Positions 45,390 to 62,146 of a DNA stretch of 64,000 nucleotides are shown piece after piece. A program made the position numbers and the translations under genes. The number at the start of each line of letters is the position of its first letter. Position 1 is the first letter of the stretch. The notes below the pieces were generated by a model that saw only the letters and a list, made by a program, of their open reading frames with translations, had not been told where the DNA came from and did no database searches. This stretch comes from Henckelia pumila (lineage: Eukaryota; Streptophyta; Magnoliopsida; Lamiales; Gesneriaceae). The stretch is from NCBI RefSeq assembly GCF_033568475.1, contig NC_133123.1, positions 158,425,753 to 158,489,752 of the forward strand. The letters run 5' to 3'.

Positions 45390-48300
45390 TGTAACGTCCG
45401 AAAATTTGCTACGTAAATCCGCATGCATAACTAGGAGATTTAATAATTTTAAAATAATGTGAAAATGTGTTAAATTAATTTTATATGTTATTATGTGAAT
45501 TATGTGATTTATTGGCATGTTTTAAATATTGTTTCGGCATTTAAATTGGTATGATGTTATTTATGAATTTATTTGAGAAAGTTTATTTTATGATCGCGTA
45601 GGCGGGACCGCGGACGGACGAGATGTTAGTTTTCACCCAAAATATTTTATGAGATTTTTAGGAGCCTTAAAATATTATTTTAAGGTAAGATTTTAAGAAA
45701 ATTATGGTATTTATATATATGTATATTTATATGTCCGTTTTTACCCAAAATAAGTCATTTTAATGACTTTTATTAAGCTTTAAAAATCTCATTAATAATA
45801 ATTTTGGGATTTACTTAGTTTTATCAAATTAGAATGTATTTTAAATTTTAAAATTAGAGTATTTAATTATCCTAATTATCTATTAATTATTTAACCTAGA
45901 TTATCCTAAATATTATACCCTAAATCCCTCCCAAACCCACGCCTCACCTCTTAGCCGCCTCCATCACCCTCTTCTCCACCATTTTCACGTTCCATCAAAG
46001 TTTTCCCAGCCTCATAGCCGATCTTTGAAGGTTTTTGGATTATTTAGAAGATCCGTTCGTCCCGGCGAGCCCGATACGCGTCGTTTCGTCTAAATAATTA
46101 TCAAGGCACGTCTCGAATCCATTCTTGGCCATCATTTAAATCATATTACAAAGATTTTATGCTTACAAGATCTGATATTGCATGTGTTATGATCTAGAAA
46201 AGAAAACATTAAAGTTCATGCATGTTCCTCACGTTTTTGCACTTCATGGCTCGGTTTTTCACTATTTTTGGACATGGCTTAGTTCGAACTGCTGGCTGAT
46301 CGTTCATGGGTCTAGGTGGGTTCATAGGGGTCGGTTTAGGCAATGTGGTTCACGCCTGGAAGGGCTGGAACCAAGGGAAAAGGGGCTGGGACAGCAGTTA
46401 GGCGGGCAGAGGGAGCTGTCTGGTTTATGGGCCTTGGCCGAGCCATGCAAGGCTTGGCTCGGGCCAGGCCTGGTCCGAGGGATGAACTTGGACCCTGGGG
46501 TGGTCCAGGTGCCGGAGCTCCAGACTTTGGTGGCCGGAGCTGGTCGGAACATGCAGAGTATCATGGGCTTTCCAGAAAAGGGGCCTGCTCAGCTTGCATG
46601 GGGTTTAAGGGCCTTGGCCGAGCCATGCAAGGTTTGGCTCGAGCCAGGCCTAGTCCAGGGGTTGCACCTAGACCCTGGGGTGGTCCAGGTGTCGGAGATC
46701 CGGCCATGGGTGGCCGGAGCTGGTCAGAAAGTTAAGGGGAGTAAGGGCTGCTCCATGAGAGGGGCTGCGTGGGGTTTCTTGGGATTTAGGGATTGTGGCC
46801 GAGCCAAGCAGGGATTGGCTCGAGCCAGGCCCCAGGCTAAGGTTGCACCTGGACCCTGGGGTGGTCCAGGTGCCGGAGCTCCGGCCGGTGGTGGCCGGAG
46901 CAAGGTGTTTAAGGGGCTAAGGCGGCAGCTGCCGCAAGGGGGGTTGAGAATAGGTTAGGGTCGGGTTCGATGGTTTCAAGTGAGCCGGGCTCGGGTCTTT
47001 GGGTTCGAGTCCGGGTTGGGTCAAGTCTTGATGGGTCAATATTTTTAGTCCGGGTCTAGATTTTATTATTTGGGCTTAAGTCTCTTATTTTAATTAATTA
47101 AGACTTCAAGTTAATAAATTATGGGTTGGGCTTGATTAATTAATTGAACTAAATTAATGGGCTTTAATAATTATTGAGGTGAGCCCACTAATTAGTCATG
47201 GGCCATGTGATCCATGATAATTATTGGATCAAGTTGAGTCGGGTTAATAATTTTATCGGTCTAATTTATAGTAATGGTTAGTTAATAATTTTATTAATTT
47301 AACTTTAAATTAATAAGTTGATGGGCCTAAATTATGTTTTAAGTGAGCCCATTAGTTTTTCATGGGCCTGGGGGCCCATGAAGCTAATTGGGCCAGGTCA
47401 AATTGGGCTTTTGGGTTTTTGGGCCAGTCTATGAATTTTTGAGTTTAAGTCTAGTGGTCAGCAGCTCGAACAAGTCCTTGAAAAAATAAATGTCCGTAAA
47501 TATATATTTAATTCATGCATGCATTTTTATTAGATATATAAGTATGGATTTTAAGAAAATAAATTAAATATATATTTACGGACAAATTTTCATAAAATAA
47601 AGAAATAAATGTGATTTTTTTTAAGTTCATGCATCATGTAAGAATTTTTATGATAAGTTTAAATGTATGTTAAGAAAAATATATTTTTATGGAAGTTGAA
47701 GTGAAGGTGGAAAGTGATGTGGTTGGAGGCCGGGATACCTGGGCCCGGTGACCTTCCTAATGATGTATAAGTATGATGAGCTTATGGATCCAGCTGAGAG
47801 GGCTGGTGAAGTGGCAGCACAGAGGTGGAAACCCCACCGCCGCGTACGTTGGTTTATAGATTGATCAATCGCTCAGTATGATGCCACCGACATGGATACG
47901 ACCTGTTGAGAACTAAGAAATCATGATATGTTATTTTTACGAAAATTATAAAGTATGATGAATTATGTTATAGCATGATGATTTAGAAGTATGATTATTT
48001 ATTTATGTTTATATGCATATAATTTTAAGATCATGCACGTATAATTATTATTCACGTATTTTATATGATGTGTGCTTGTGTGTGGTTTCATTTTGTTATG
48101 TAAGGATAGAACGTGCTGAGCCTCTAGGCTTACTAGATTTAAATGGTGCAGGTGAGCAAAATGTCAATAAGGATAATGTGTTCCCGACTGGCGGTGAGAG
48201 CGTATGAGTATCCAGGCGGCTAGTACCCGTGACCATCGCTCTATTATGAATTTTATGTTGAGACTAGAACATTTATTTCCGCATAGATTTTATTATTATA

Positions 48301-48600
48301 GATTTTTAGTATATGCATGAATTTTAGATTTAAGTATTTATTTTCTAAGTTTTCATGAATTTTTGTGAAAGAAATATTATTTAGGAGTTTTATTATGGCA
48401 TTCTTATAAATTATTATTTAGTAATTATTTTTAAGTATTTAATTGCATGCGTGTACTTTTATTGTATCTTTTGTGTATTTGTATTTTAAATTAAGTACGA
48501 TATATATATATATGTATGGACATATATATATTTATATTCATTATTTCATCGTTAGAGAGTTTAAAAAAAAAAATTCCAGTAGAAGTTCTAGGACATTTCA
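45390..48600 (+). mobile_element. Solo LTR, 3.2 kb (probably Ty3-gypsy)
   Basis: The left end TGTAACGTCC and right end GGACATTTCA are inverted repeats with two mismatches. The pentamer AACAC flanks both sides (45385-45389 and 48601-48605). No gag or pol lies within 3211 bp. The TGTAACG start and the 'gtgctgagcctctaggcttactagatttaaatggtgcaggtgagc' type stretch (48112-48158) recall large Tekay/Del-type LTRs. A solo LTR arises by recombination between the two LTRs of a full element. Confidence 0.8.
46431..46970 (+). repeat. 180-bp GC-rich tandem repeat, three copies, inside the solo LTR
   Basis: Copies start at 46431, 46611 and 46791 with 'g(cc)tTGGCCGAGCCA'. Each holds an inverted repeat (GGCCGAGCCA...TTGGCTCG.GCC), GGACCCTGGGGTGGTCCAGG, itself nearly palindromic, and GTGGCCGGAGC. 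The period is exactly 180 bp, a multiple of three, which is why a 258-codon frame (46182-46958) stays open. I do not think that frame is a gene. Confidence 0.85.
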
Positions 48601-48606
48601 AACACT

Positions 48607-48757
48607 CATGTGAGACGGTCTCATCCGTGAGACGGGTCAACCATATACATATTTATAATAATAAGTAATACTTTAGGCATAAAATGTAATATTTTTTAAT
48701 TGATAACCCATATAAAAGGCCGTCTAAAAAAATGACCCTTGAGACCGTCTCATAAAA
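48607..48757. mobile_element. Small 'gagacggtctca' MITE
   Basis: Left end CATGTGAGACGGTCTCA and right end TGAGACCGTCTCAT are inverted copies about 150 bp apart. A second GTGAGACGGGTC word lies inside. It abuts the target duplication of the solo LTR. Worn relatives occur near 28690, 30735 and 31305. Confidence 0.6.
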
Positions 48758-49092
48758 ATTTTTATCTTAAAAATATATGTCAACATTTAAATTCAGGGCG
48801 GGTATTATCCTAAAAATAGAGTAAAATTTCCCGTTATTTGAGAATTTATATATATACTATAAAAGTGCTAACTTTTAATATTTATCAATAATCATATAGT
48901 CCACGCTTTTAAGTAGAAATTTTAACTTTTATATTTATCTCTAAAAGATATTATTCGTAAATTCATCCGCTCTAAAAAAAAACGTTTAGTTAAAAAAAAT
49001 TAATGGACCTCACTGAATTGATAACAATTAACGTGTCAAAGTTTATAAGCTACTACATAAAATAAATTTAGTCAAAACATCTTCTTAAATAC

Positions 49093-49577
49093 AGTGTTTT
49101 CATAATCGGACTGGTGATCGAACTGGTCTACCTTAAAAAAACGGTCCAACTGGTTCGACCGTTTTAACCAAACGGTCGGACCGGAAAACCGTTTATATAA
49201 TATAATATAATTAATAATATCTTTTAAATTTTAAAAATCTAACAGATGTATATAAATAAACAAAAATATATTTATCATAGTTTAAAAAATAAATAACTAT
49301 ATAAATATATTTAAAATATTAATTATAGTTATATATACTATATTTTTAAAAATAAATAAATTAATTAAAAAAATATAATAATAGAAAAATAATATTTTTA
49401 ACGAAGTATAAATTTCAAATAATCATGTGTATATATATAATAAAATATTAAATTAAGATTTTAAAATTAAAAAAAAAACAATTTAAAAAAAAAAAAATTC
49501 GAAAACCGGTTCAACCGGTTTTCTGGCCGGTTTTTGGGATCGGTTCTTAGCCGGTTCGACCGGTTTTAACCGGTATA
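49093..49577. repeat. Repeat with ACCGGTT-rich ends
   Basis: Left part (GGTCCAACTGGTTCGACCGTTTTAACC, GGACCGGAAAACCG) and right part (AACCGGTTCAACCGGTTTTC, CCGGTTCGACCGGTTTTAACC) surround an AT-rich core. This is typical of a small non-autonomous DNA transposon. A TA/TG microsatellite follows (49577-49612). Confidence 0.5.
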
Positions 49578-49612
49578 TATATATATATATATATGTATAT
49601 GTGTGTGTGTGT

Positions 49613-51475
49613 AAAAAGATTCACAAAAAATTTAATGTTTATCCTGCTTCAATTCAAGGCCTTGTTATTGTTTTTTTTAAAAAAATAACAATTATTATTA
49701 TTTAATGAAATAAAGTTTGGCATTCAATAACTCCTTTAATACTCGTAATAAATAGGCACAGGACGTAGCAAAATGCAAATCTATTTAATGCGGCGGACCA
49801 CTATGTCGTTCATTGCAAGTGGGAAACGTTAAGTCACATTCCTTCGTGAAATTTCCCTTTCCTATACATTTACTTCTTTTCCATAATCGTATTCATTTAA
49901 TTACTAGAGAATTCAAACTTAATTCACTAGAAAACGAAAGCCACTCTCCAGGCTTCAATAAATACATATTATATGCTTATGTATTATTACAACGGAGGTG
50001 TCTCTTTTAACCTGAGATCAAACGCATCTCTCTTTTGTAAGGATAAGTTTATGCTATTACACCATTCTCATATAGCCAAAACATATTATATTCCATCATA
50101 CTATAAGATCCTAGTGTTTGGTGCTTAAACCAAACCTAAATGGTACCGAAAGTGCTAGATTATAAGCCGGTCCGGTTTATTATAAAAGTACCCATCAAGT
50201 TAATAGCCGGTTTCTTCGCCATGTTGATCTTTGTCATGGTTGGGTTTAACCAAAAATCTTGACAATGTTACCAATTTTAGGCCCTAAACCACTTTCTCCC
50301 TAGACCATACAATATGTTCTAACTTAGTCCTATGCCACTATGTGCCTTTCTACTCCCTACAATTTTCATCTGTTTCAACTTCCCCCAAGTGGCATAAGAA
50401 ATCATTTTCCTAGCATGATAAAGGAAACAAATAGTGGTACATGGGATACTTGGTGGCACACTTTTCTATTTCCACCTGTATACTATACCATACACAGGCT
50501 AGTGAAAAGGATAATGTGTTTTACTAACTTCACACGTTCATCCGACTCATATCTATCCATCATAAACAAATTTGACAAGTGTACTATATATACTTTTGTG
50601 TTAAAAAGAAATGTGACAAATTCTTTGCTCATACTTGTTGGATCCACCTCTAAGCACTACATGAGCTGCCTAAACTATTTGAACTTCAAACAAGTATATT
50701 CACGGGGAGAGCAATGGAAAGGCCTTGAATAATACCAGAAAATAGGAGATAATAGAGAAGAAGAGCCGATATACCATTTCAAACATATGTAAAGCTTCAC
50801 CGAGAAGAAAAAAATTCTTACCTAGAATAGGTCTGTCTAACACTAAGAGGGCTTGGATCACAAGACAACACCGTCCAGGATTTCATACAAAAACATGTTA
50901 CGCACAAGTGTCAATATTCAAGATTTGACATTCACCAAAAAGCAAAAAACGAGTCTCATTGGGAGCCATAGACAAGCCAAGAAAAATAACACTTCATATG
51001 ATTATATGAATCCTCAGTCACAAGCAGGGACAATTCTCTCCTTCTAGGTCACATAGCTTTACTCCTATCTCAAGTTCGGATTCTATCAATAACTTGTGTT
51101 GGAGAGGGAGGTGTGTTTGGGGAGGTACAAATAAACTAAAATTGCCATGAAAATGAAAGATCGATCATGGAGTAACTGTAAGACATAAAAGTTTTAACCA
51201 AAAGTATGACCTTCAAACAGGAAAACTTGTCTTCATACATTTCTGCTTTGTTCTCCAGCAGACTGCCATCACTAATCCCACAAAATTCATACTCTCTCAT
51301 TTTAAGCATTCAATTCCATGGCAGTAAGCATTTTCCATCAATCAATGACCAAGTATCACCTCGAACAAATTCTTTCTGATATTCACACTTTAATAGCATT
51401 CAAATTTCGTATTTACAACTTAGTGTTGCATTTCTAGCAGCACCGACTTATTTGAGTTTTTTTTTTTTATGTATT
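49613..51475. other. Intergenic region downstream of the DnaJ gene
   Basis: No conserved gene recognised. The frames at 50340-50732 and 50853-51047 lack any known domain and have ordinary AT-rich composition; I regard them as chance. The last part should contain the DnaJ 3' UTR. Confidence 0.5.
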
Positions 51476-54400
51476 TCATCCCAAAACTCGCCTCAATTCA
51501 TATTTTTGTCCTTCGGTAAACCTTTTAGGGTACTTCACATCAATTTGGATCCTCAAGGATCCCTTCTTCCTTGGATCCTTTGAAATAGGCATTCCTTCAT
51601 TAGGGACAACAACCTCATGCCCAGGTTTAATAATCTCAGTTAAAGGGACCGATATATTCCTCCCATCCAGAGTGGTAAGCTCCAAAGTCTTTCCAGTGAG
51701 GGATTCGAGAAGTGTTATTTCCTGCTTCACGATCAAATCATTACCATCCCTTGTATAAACTGGATGAGATCTTTCATCCAAAACAAAAATAACATCTGCA
51801 GGAATGATGCCAGGTTCTTCATTGCCTTTCTCTGGGAAAGTTATTTTTGTGCCTTTCTTCCAGCCTGGTTTTACATCAATAGTTACGATCTCTTCCACCA
51901 AATGAGGATGGCTGCAAGAAACAAAGAACAAATCAAAACAGAATACAATTCAAAGGTACACAAAGAAAATAATCTAACAGCAACATATGCAAGAAATTTT
52001 ATAATTGCAATTTACTTCTTCTTACTGTTAACAATCAGTATGGACAATACTTGGTTTCACGAATACAAGGTCTAAAGAAAAAAGTTAAAAATTTGTGTTT
52101 TACAAAAATTAAAACAATACTGCATTGGCAGGTTTGGTCAGTTTACAGGCCCATATTTGATTTCATTACTTTTAGAGTAAAGTTAATAGCAGCATGATGT
52201 TTAACATGCAAAATGGTCATTAGCATCTCTAAATACAGTTGAACCAGTTTCAGCTCTCAGAAATTTTACAAAATAGCTAAGCACTATATGGAGAATATGA
52301 TGTCCCTAAACATATTGCCTCAACATATTTAGATTATGTAACACAAGATGATGCTTGTATCATAATATCACTCAGACACCACCAGAAAAATTGGAGGTTT
52401 ACCACATATTACAAAAATAACAAGTATCTCCAATCTTCGTACAATTTTCATGTTATCATATTTATTTTATCCATTAGGTAAAAACTTTGGCCTTCAAGTA
52501 TAAAAAACTTGTGATTATAATTTATAATCTTTCTATAAGAAAACAAATTGCAGATCACAAAGAAGTCATAAGAGACATAATATCGGAGACACATCTAATC
52601 AAATCATAAAGTGTGTACAGAAATCCATATTTGTATGATATCACCAATATTCTATATTCTATACAGACTATAGGCTAAAGGGTACCGTTTAATTAGTTGG
52701 ATAGGACAGATAATGAATGATGAAAAAAATTAAAGATATGAATAAATAGTGTATGGTGGTAATTTTATAGTGTCTGGTATGATTTTTATACGATGGATAA
52801 ATTCTGGTTATGCATTTTTTGCCCTCGATATAATTGAACAATTACTACGGTATTATTATTATATTATGGTTAAATAATAATCATTACTAATTATTAATAT
52901 ATTTGATTAACAGGTTAAATTTGTAAATAGATGTTATTTTGTATCTTTCCTTTTTTTTTTTTTTTTTATACACGACTTTCTTTCTTCCACCTCTTCTCCA
53001 CGACCTGTGGCTTCAATTTTTCACCACCATTTTCTATAACAGACCTTCATATATATGCTAGTGAATTTGTCAACAAACAACAAAGAAGATAAATCAAGTC
53101 TTTGCCAAATCTATAGGGACACAAGATTGGGGGTAAAAGATATGAAGATTCGATAAATAAAAATCCTCTTTAAAATAATACTGCAAACTCGAGATTTTCC
53201 TTCGCCACAGCTGCTGCTCCAGCAGTAGTTATTAGGAAATATAACAATTGTGACAATAATGATAATTCCTATAAAGCCGCAATTAATATTTGCTCGGTTT
53301 GCCCAAAGCTACTGACAAAAGGGTAGAAGAGTAATTTGTGTGCTAATCATGTTGTTGAAGAACTGAAGATTTATAAATTGGTAATAGTGAATTATAATGG
53401 ACTCGTGGATAAAATTTTCTGATTTTAAAGTCCAACCAAACATGAGATAACATGTGAAAACGTTATCGGTCTTTTTTTATCCATTAAACCAAACAAGGCC
53501 GTAGGAGTATTATGGATGCATGTCTATATCTATAGATATATAACAATGATTCTAGGATAAATCCAATTTCGCAATTGGAAAGCGCCCGTACTTACTAATC
53601 CGGTTCAGAAGTTCTTTCTAGTCATAATCATAAACTCAAAAAGGACCCTAGTATGGCATATAGTATATGTTGTTGAGGTTTGCAACTTCCAAGGAAACAG
53701 CAGCTCCTTTTTCATGATCACAATCACATAGTATGTGAGCCTAATTGATGAATGAGCATAGTTGTTAAGGGCGCAAGGCGCACTAAGGCACAAAGGGTCC
53801 TGGAGCCTGAGCCTGAGGCGCAAGGCGAGGCGCGCGCCTTATCGAAGCAAGGCGCAAAATTAATTTTTCAAAATAATATATTTATTTAATGATATTATAT
53901 GACAAAAAAAACTATTATTGAAATAATTAATCTAAGCAAAAATATATCATTTCACAAAGATATTTATCTTACTTTATAGTATACTACATATATTTTGATA
54001 ATGCATTAAGAAAACCTTTCATTATTCGTATATTTATGCCTTACTTTTACTTTTTTAATCCAAAATACTGATATATTATTTTTAGTATGTTGTGTGTAGT
54101 TAAGAAAACCGTTATTACTAGTAGAATTTTTCTTTACTTTTATTTTTCTTTTTTACCATAGTGTAGGGATTTTCTCTACTAACTTAAAATTAGATTCTAG
54201 TTTAATGAAGATTGACAATTTAAATCCTAGTTTATAGTTGTTATCAATCTATCAATAAATGTAAATTTGAATATTTTAGGAAATAGAACCTCAATTTAAT
54301 TTTTTTTAAATTAAAAAAGGGAAAATATATGACTTTCCTTAGGCCCTTTTATTTTATTCTAGGGTTTGATGAACTTTCCTTTCTTATCTTAAAATTTAAA

Positions 54401-56239
54401 ACACAAAAAGATTTATAAAAAACAGAACAAAGACTGAGGCGCTTGGGAACTGGGTGGACCGAGGCGTGAAATTTGTGAAATTAAAAGTAAACACGTGCAA
54501 TTCACCATTGTAGCAGACAGCCACCCCAAATTCAATTTTTAGTTTGTGGATCTCTATTTTTCACTTGACCAATTACAAGGTTAATTCTACATGACTCATG
54601 GAAATAATTCCACTCAAATTGTATCTTACAATGGTCAATGGATATTGGTGAATATGTATTGCAACTAAAGGCATAACACAACACATGCTTATCAAAGTGA
54701 AAGAAGATATAAGGAATCTCATCACTCTTAACATTATAACATGGATAATATAAATTTAACACAGTAAGACGCAAGTTCCATGCTGATTTTATTCATGAAC
54801 TTATTGTTCTTGATAACTGATGTTTAACTCTGACAGGCTAAAGAAGTTGAAGTTCAATCATACATCACAAGGGAAGATGCATCGCCACTCGAAAAGGCAT
54901 TCAGAAGGCGTGACAAGAAAGAAAGTAAAAGGTCGCGAACCGCATCTCGCACATACTTTCTATTTCACACATTTTTTCCATCCAAAACCAAGTTGCACGA
55001 TCACCCACTCCTCTTAATGTTCATGTAATAATCAAGAATGCAATGGACCTAATTCCTACTGACCAGGACTACATATATAAATATAGATAATAGTCCAGCC
55101 GCATGACATGACCTGACAGGTACAAGAGGAAATAACTAAAAACATAACCAAAAGTGCACCCAAAATTTGTGGAATAAAAGAAGAAAGAAATCTTGCATAC
55201 CAAAAACCCAATTATCCACAACAATCACGTGATTCATGCCACAAATAGCCAATTTTGACACCCGAAAACCCTATGTACAGAAATTAAATACTTGCATTTC
55301 AAACTACCTCAAGAAGCATCAAAACCTCCAAGAATTACTAAATAAAAGAGGAACACGTTTGATCAATATAAACGTAAAATAAAACGGAGGAAATCACACA
55401 TGGCGTTGTAAAATGCAACCAAAAGGGAAAAAAGCAATCTTGCACTTAAAAATCCCGAAAAAGCAGCAGAAAAAATTCAAGAACATAACAATCACACGTG
55501 ATTACATAACCAAGAAACAGGAAAACACAACAAAAAAATTCAATAATTGCACGCACAACAGCAACCTCACAAGAATTCTACTTCAGACTGAACAATCAGA
55601 CTGAGGATAAAGAAACACACAACCAAATACTCGATTATTAAAGAAAAATAAAAGAAAAGGTGCATACCCATGCCCATCAAAAACATTCCTCGAAATCTTC
55701 ATTTTCCGCGTAACACCACCGTACAACTCTTCCAAACCACACACGAGCACGTTCTCCAAAGGCGGCGCCTTTCTGGCCCCCTCGCCGCTATTCATCGTCG
55801 TACTCCTGAAATACCCCTCTCTCCTAATCCCATTCCCACCGCCGTTACTGCTGCTACTCGCATTTCCGTTACTATTCTCCCCGAAAATTTCCGCGTAAAT
55901 ATCATTCGCATTTCTGGGATTGAACCGGAAACTCGGGTTCGGATGCTGCTGATGGTTGTGGTGAAAACCCTGATGACGATTCCGCGCGGCGCGTGTAGGA
56001 TTCGGGACTTGACCCGATTTGAGGCCTTCCTCTCCACAAAGATCGTAGATATGACGCTTCTGCGGGTCACTCAAGACGTCGTAAGCCTCGGAAATCTGCT
56101 TGAACTTGGCCTCTGCTTCTTGCTTGTTGATGTTCTTGTCGGGATGCCAAATCATGGCGAGGCGGCGGTAGGATTTCTTCAAGTCGTCGGCGGTGGCGTT
56201 GCGGTTGACCTTGAGGATGTTGTAGTAGTCCACCCCCAT
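51476..56239 (-). CDS. Class-B DnaJ/Hsp40 co-chaperone (Sis1/DNAJB-like), 2 exons
   Basis: Exon 1 56239-55668 and exon 2 51911-51476 join in frame (CATGG|GTATG donor, TTGCAG|CCATCC acceptor) to 335 aa, normal for plant class-B DnaJ proteins. N-terminal J domain (residues 4-70) with HPD in IWHPDKN, which stimulates Hsp70 ATPase. A Gly/Asn/His-rich linker follows in place of a zinc finger, then the C-terminal substrate-binding domains ([52 protein letters not shown]). Probably cytosolic; delivers clients to Hsp70. The single intron is very long (3756 bp) and repeat-rich. The gene is intact. Confidence 0.93.
52681..53501. mobile_element. Probable non-autonomous DNA transposon in the DnaJ intron
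   Basis: Left end GGTACCGTTTAATTAGTTGGAT and right end ATCCATTAAACCAAACAAGGCC are imperfect inverted copies, similar in style to the PIF-like element at 14932. Target duplication not resolved. Confidence 0.45.
53755..54475. repeat. 'AGGCGC'-type dispersed repeat in the DnaJ intron
   Basis: Left end rich in GGCGCAAGGCGC words (GCGAGGCGCGCGCCTTA), AT-rich core, right end GACTGAGGCGCTTGGGAACTGGG...GAGGCGTGAA. This is a familiar dispersed repeat type in plant genomes; its superfamily is not determined here. Confidence 0.5.
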
Positions 56240-56635
56240 TACTTACACACAATTTCAGTGGAATTTCGTTAATTCCTTTGTGACGAGAAGTGAGATTTGG
56301 GGCTATAAAGCCAAATTGGATTCAGTGGGCTCCATTTTTATTTCAAGACTAATTCACTTTGCAATTTAGATATATATTTTCTAATTTTTTTTTAATAATT
56401 ATTTAGATAAGATTTACTTTTTATCATGTCTTTGTTAATTTATTATTAATTTATATTTTTACAAATAAATTAAAATAATCATTAGAAAAATAAAATTTAC
56501 ATACAAATTTTCTTTTTATATACATTTTTTTCATACAAATTAAAAAAATCATGAGAAAAACAAATTTATATACAAATTTTCGTCTTATTTCTATTTAATT
56601 CCTTCAAATCGAAAAATATTTATATGCATTTCAAA
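56240..56635. other. Promoter region upstream of DnaJ
   Basis: Mostly AT-rich. The first 50-100 bp should be the DnaJ 5' UTR and core promoter. No convincing TATA box was assigned. Confidence 0.4.
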
Positions 56636-57258
56636 TAGGAATGACAACGGGACGGATTCGGGGCAGGTTTGGGCAAACCCGGGACCCGCCCCGCCTACCC
56701 GTGGACTCATCCCGTCCCGTGAACCCAGCAGATCCAATCTAAGTTAGACTCGTTGGATCCGTCAAATTAAATATAATTTAAATTTTATTAAATAAAAAAT
56801 TTAATTAAGTTAAAAAATTAACAAACCATCATTAAATTTATTTTTCAAATTTATATTAATAATATTTAGAATAAAAAAATATTCTTACAAATTAAAATAT
56901 CATTTTTAATTTAAATAATAATTAATAACAAAGGAAAAATCATAATAATATATTTTCATATTAAAAATATCATAATATATTAAATTATTTAAATCCAAAA
57001 ATATTATAAACTCAAATTAAGGATAAAGTATTGATTATGTAATATAAATAATATAATTATATATTATATATATACATATTTTATATTTATATTTAATATA
57101 TATATACATATTTGGCGGGGTGGGTTCGGAATGGATCCGGCCAAACTCGAGACCCGTCCCGGACCTGCATGTGGACCCGTTTGATCGAGTCTAAACCCGC
57201 CCCGTCGGGTCGGGTTCAATGCGAGGTCGGATTTAAACTCGACTCATTGCCATCTCTA
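56636..57258. mobile_element. hAT-like non-autonomous element, 623 bp
   Basis: Ends TAGGAATGACAA and TTGCCATCTCTA are imperfect inverted repeats. An exact 8-bp duplication, ATTTCAAA, flanks it (56628-56635 and 57259-57266). Subterminal GC-rich blocks (GACCCGCCCCG, GTCGGGTCGGGTT) surround an AT-rich core. Eight-bp duplications indicate the hAT superfamily. Confidence 0.8.
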
Positions 57259-57266
57259 ATTTCAAA

Positions 57267-58330
57267 GTTTAGCTAATGAAATATATTAATTAAAAAAATA
57301 GAGAGAGAATATTGTATGTTTAAGAATTAAGATGAACGAAAAAACCATGCATAATTAAAATGGAGGTAATTACATCACAAATATTATAGACATTGGTGCT
57401 ATATAAGTAGTATATGTATTTAATTTTTTACATTTCAATAAATTAATGATAACTACATAAGATGGAAATTAAATATTGCCCTCCTCGTTTACTTTATACT
57501 AGTAGTTCACGCACGCAAAAATTCACATACATAAATAAGTACATCTAAAAATATTGAATTTTTTTAGAATTTTTAAATTTTAAAATAAAATTAAAAGATG
57601 ATAGTTATAAGTAACAAGAGACATTTTTGTCCATCCATTAATTTGACTAAAGTAATTATTATAAGAAATTCATGCATTATTATATTGTATAGATACCACA
57701 AGAGTATTATGATAATCATATTATATTCCTTACTTTCAGACAATTTTTCATATGATTATAATAAATCCATCCTACCATAAAACCCATGGGCCAAAACATA
57801 ATATATATATATATATATAATTCAAAAAATTAGGAAAGAGTAGATGAAAGTAAAAAATAAAAAGTAATATTACAGTAATTGTGCTTCAAATAGACAAGAC
57901 ACATTGAACAAACCACACGAATTATCTCCAGAATTTCACAATTTCCGGCTAAAAAAATCAACTGCTCCGTGCTCTCTTGTCAAGGCACACGCATATACAT
58001 AAAACACCACCACAGGTGAACTCCACAAAAATATACAACAAGAGGCGACGCAAACACGACATGCTATCTACGCCTACGAATCGTATGAGCATATAAATAT
58101 CAATCAATCATCTTCGAATCATGGTTCCTCGGTCAGACGACCGCCAACAAGAACAAAGAATGTAGCATGGTCTGATGCTACTCTACTTTCTTGAAGTTCC
58201 TCCATTTACAAGCTTTGGTTGTCAAGAAGAAAGGTGTTGGGAACAGCGAGGCGGTTTTGCGGTCATGAAAACTTTAATTGGTGACAGTTCTACCTTTAAT
58301 CAATGGATTTTGTGATTGCGAAGAAAAACT
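57267..58330. other. Spacer and CPK 3' UTR
   Basis: AT-rich up to about 57850 with a (TA)n run near 57801-57818. The part from about 57900 to 58330 is less AT-rich and probably includes the CPK 3' UTR. No other gene. Confidence 0.5.

Positions 58331-62146
<3,816 letters not shown>

Larger units (their letters stand above)
51912..55667 (-). other. Intron 1 of the DnaJ gene (3.76 kb), repeat-loaded
   Basis: Contains at least two inserted repeats (52681-53501 and 53755-54475). The remaining sequence is AT-rich without additional exons that I could recognise; joining the two flanking exons directly gives a full-length protein. Confidence 0.8.

Noticed and set aside
46182..46958. 258-codon open frame as a gene
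   Set aside because: It lies within a solo LTR and stays open only because the tandem unit is 180 bp; Trp/Gly/Pro/Arg-rich and without any domain.
50340..50732. 130-codon frame between the solo LTR and DnaJ
   Set aside because: No recognisable domain or splice context; composition like the surrounding spacer.
55670..56272. 200-codon plus-strand frame
   Set aside because: It is antisense to the DnaJ first exon, whose J domain is unmistakable.
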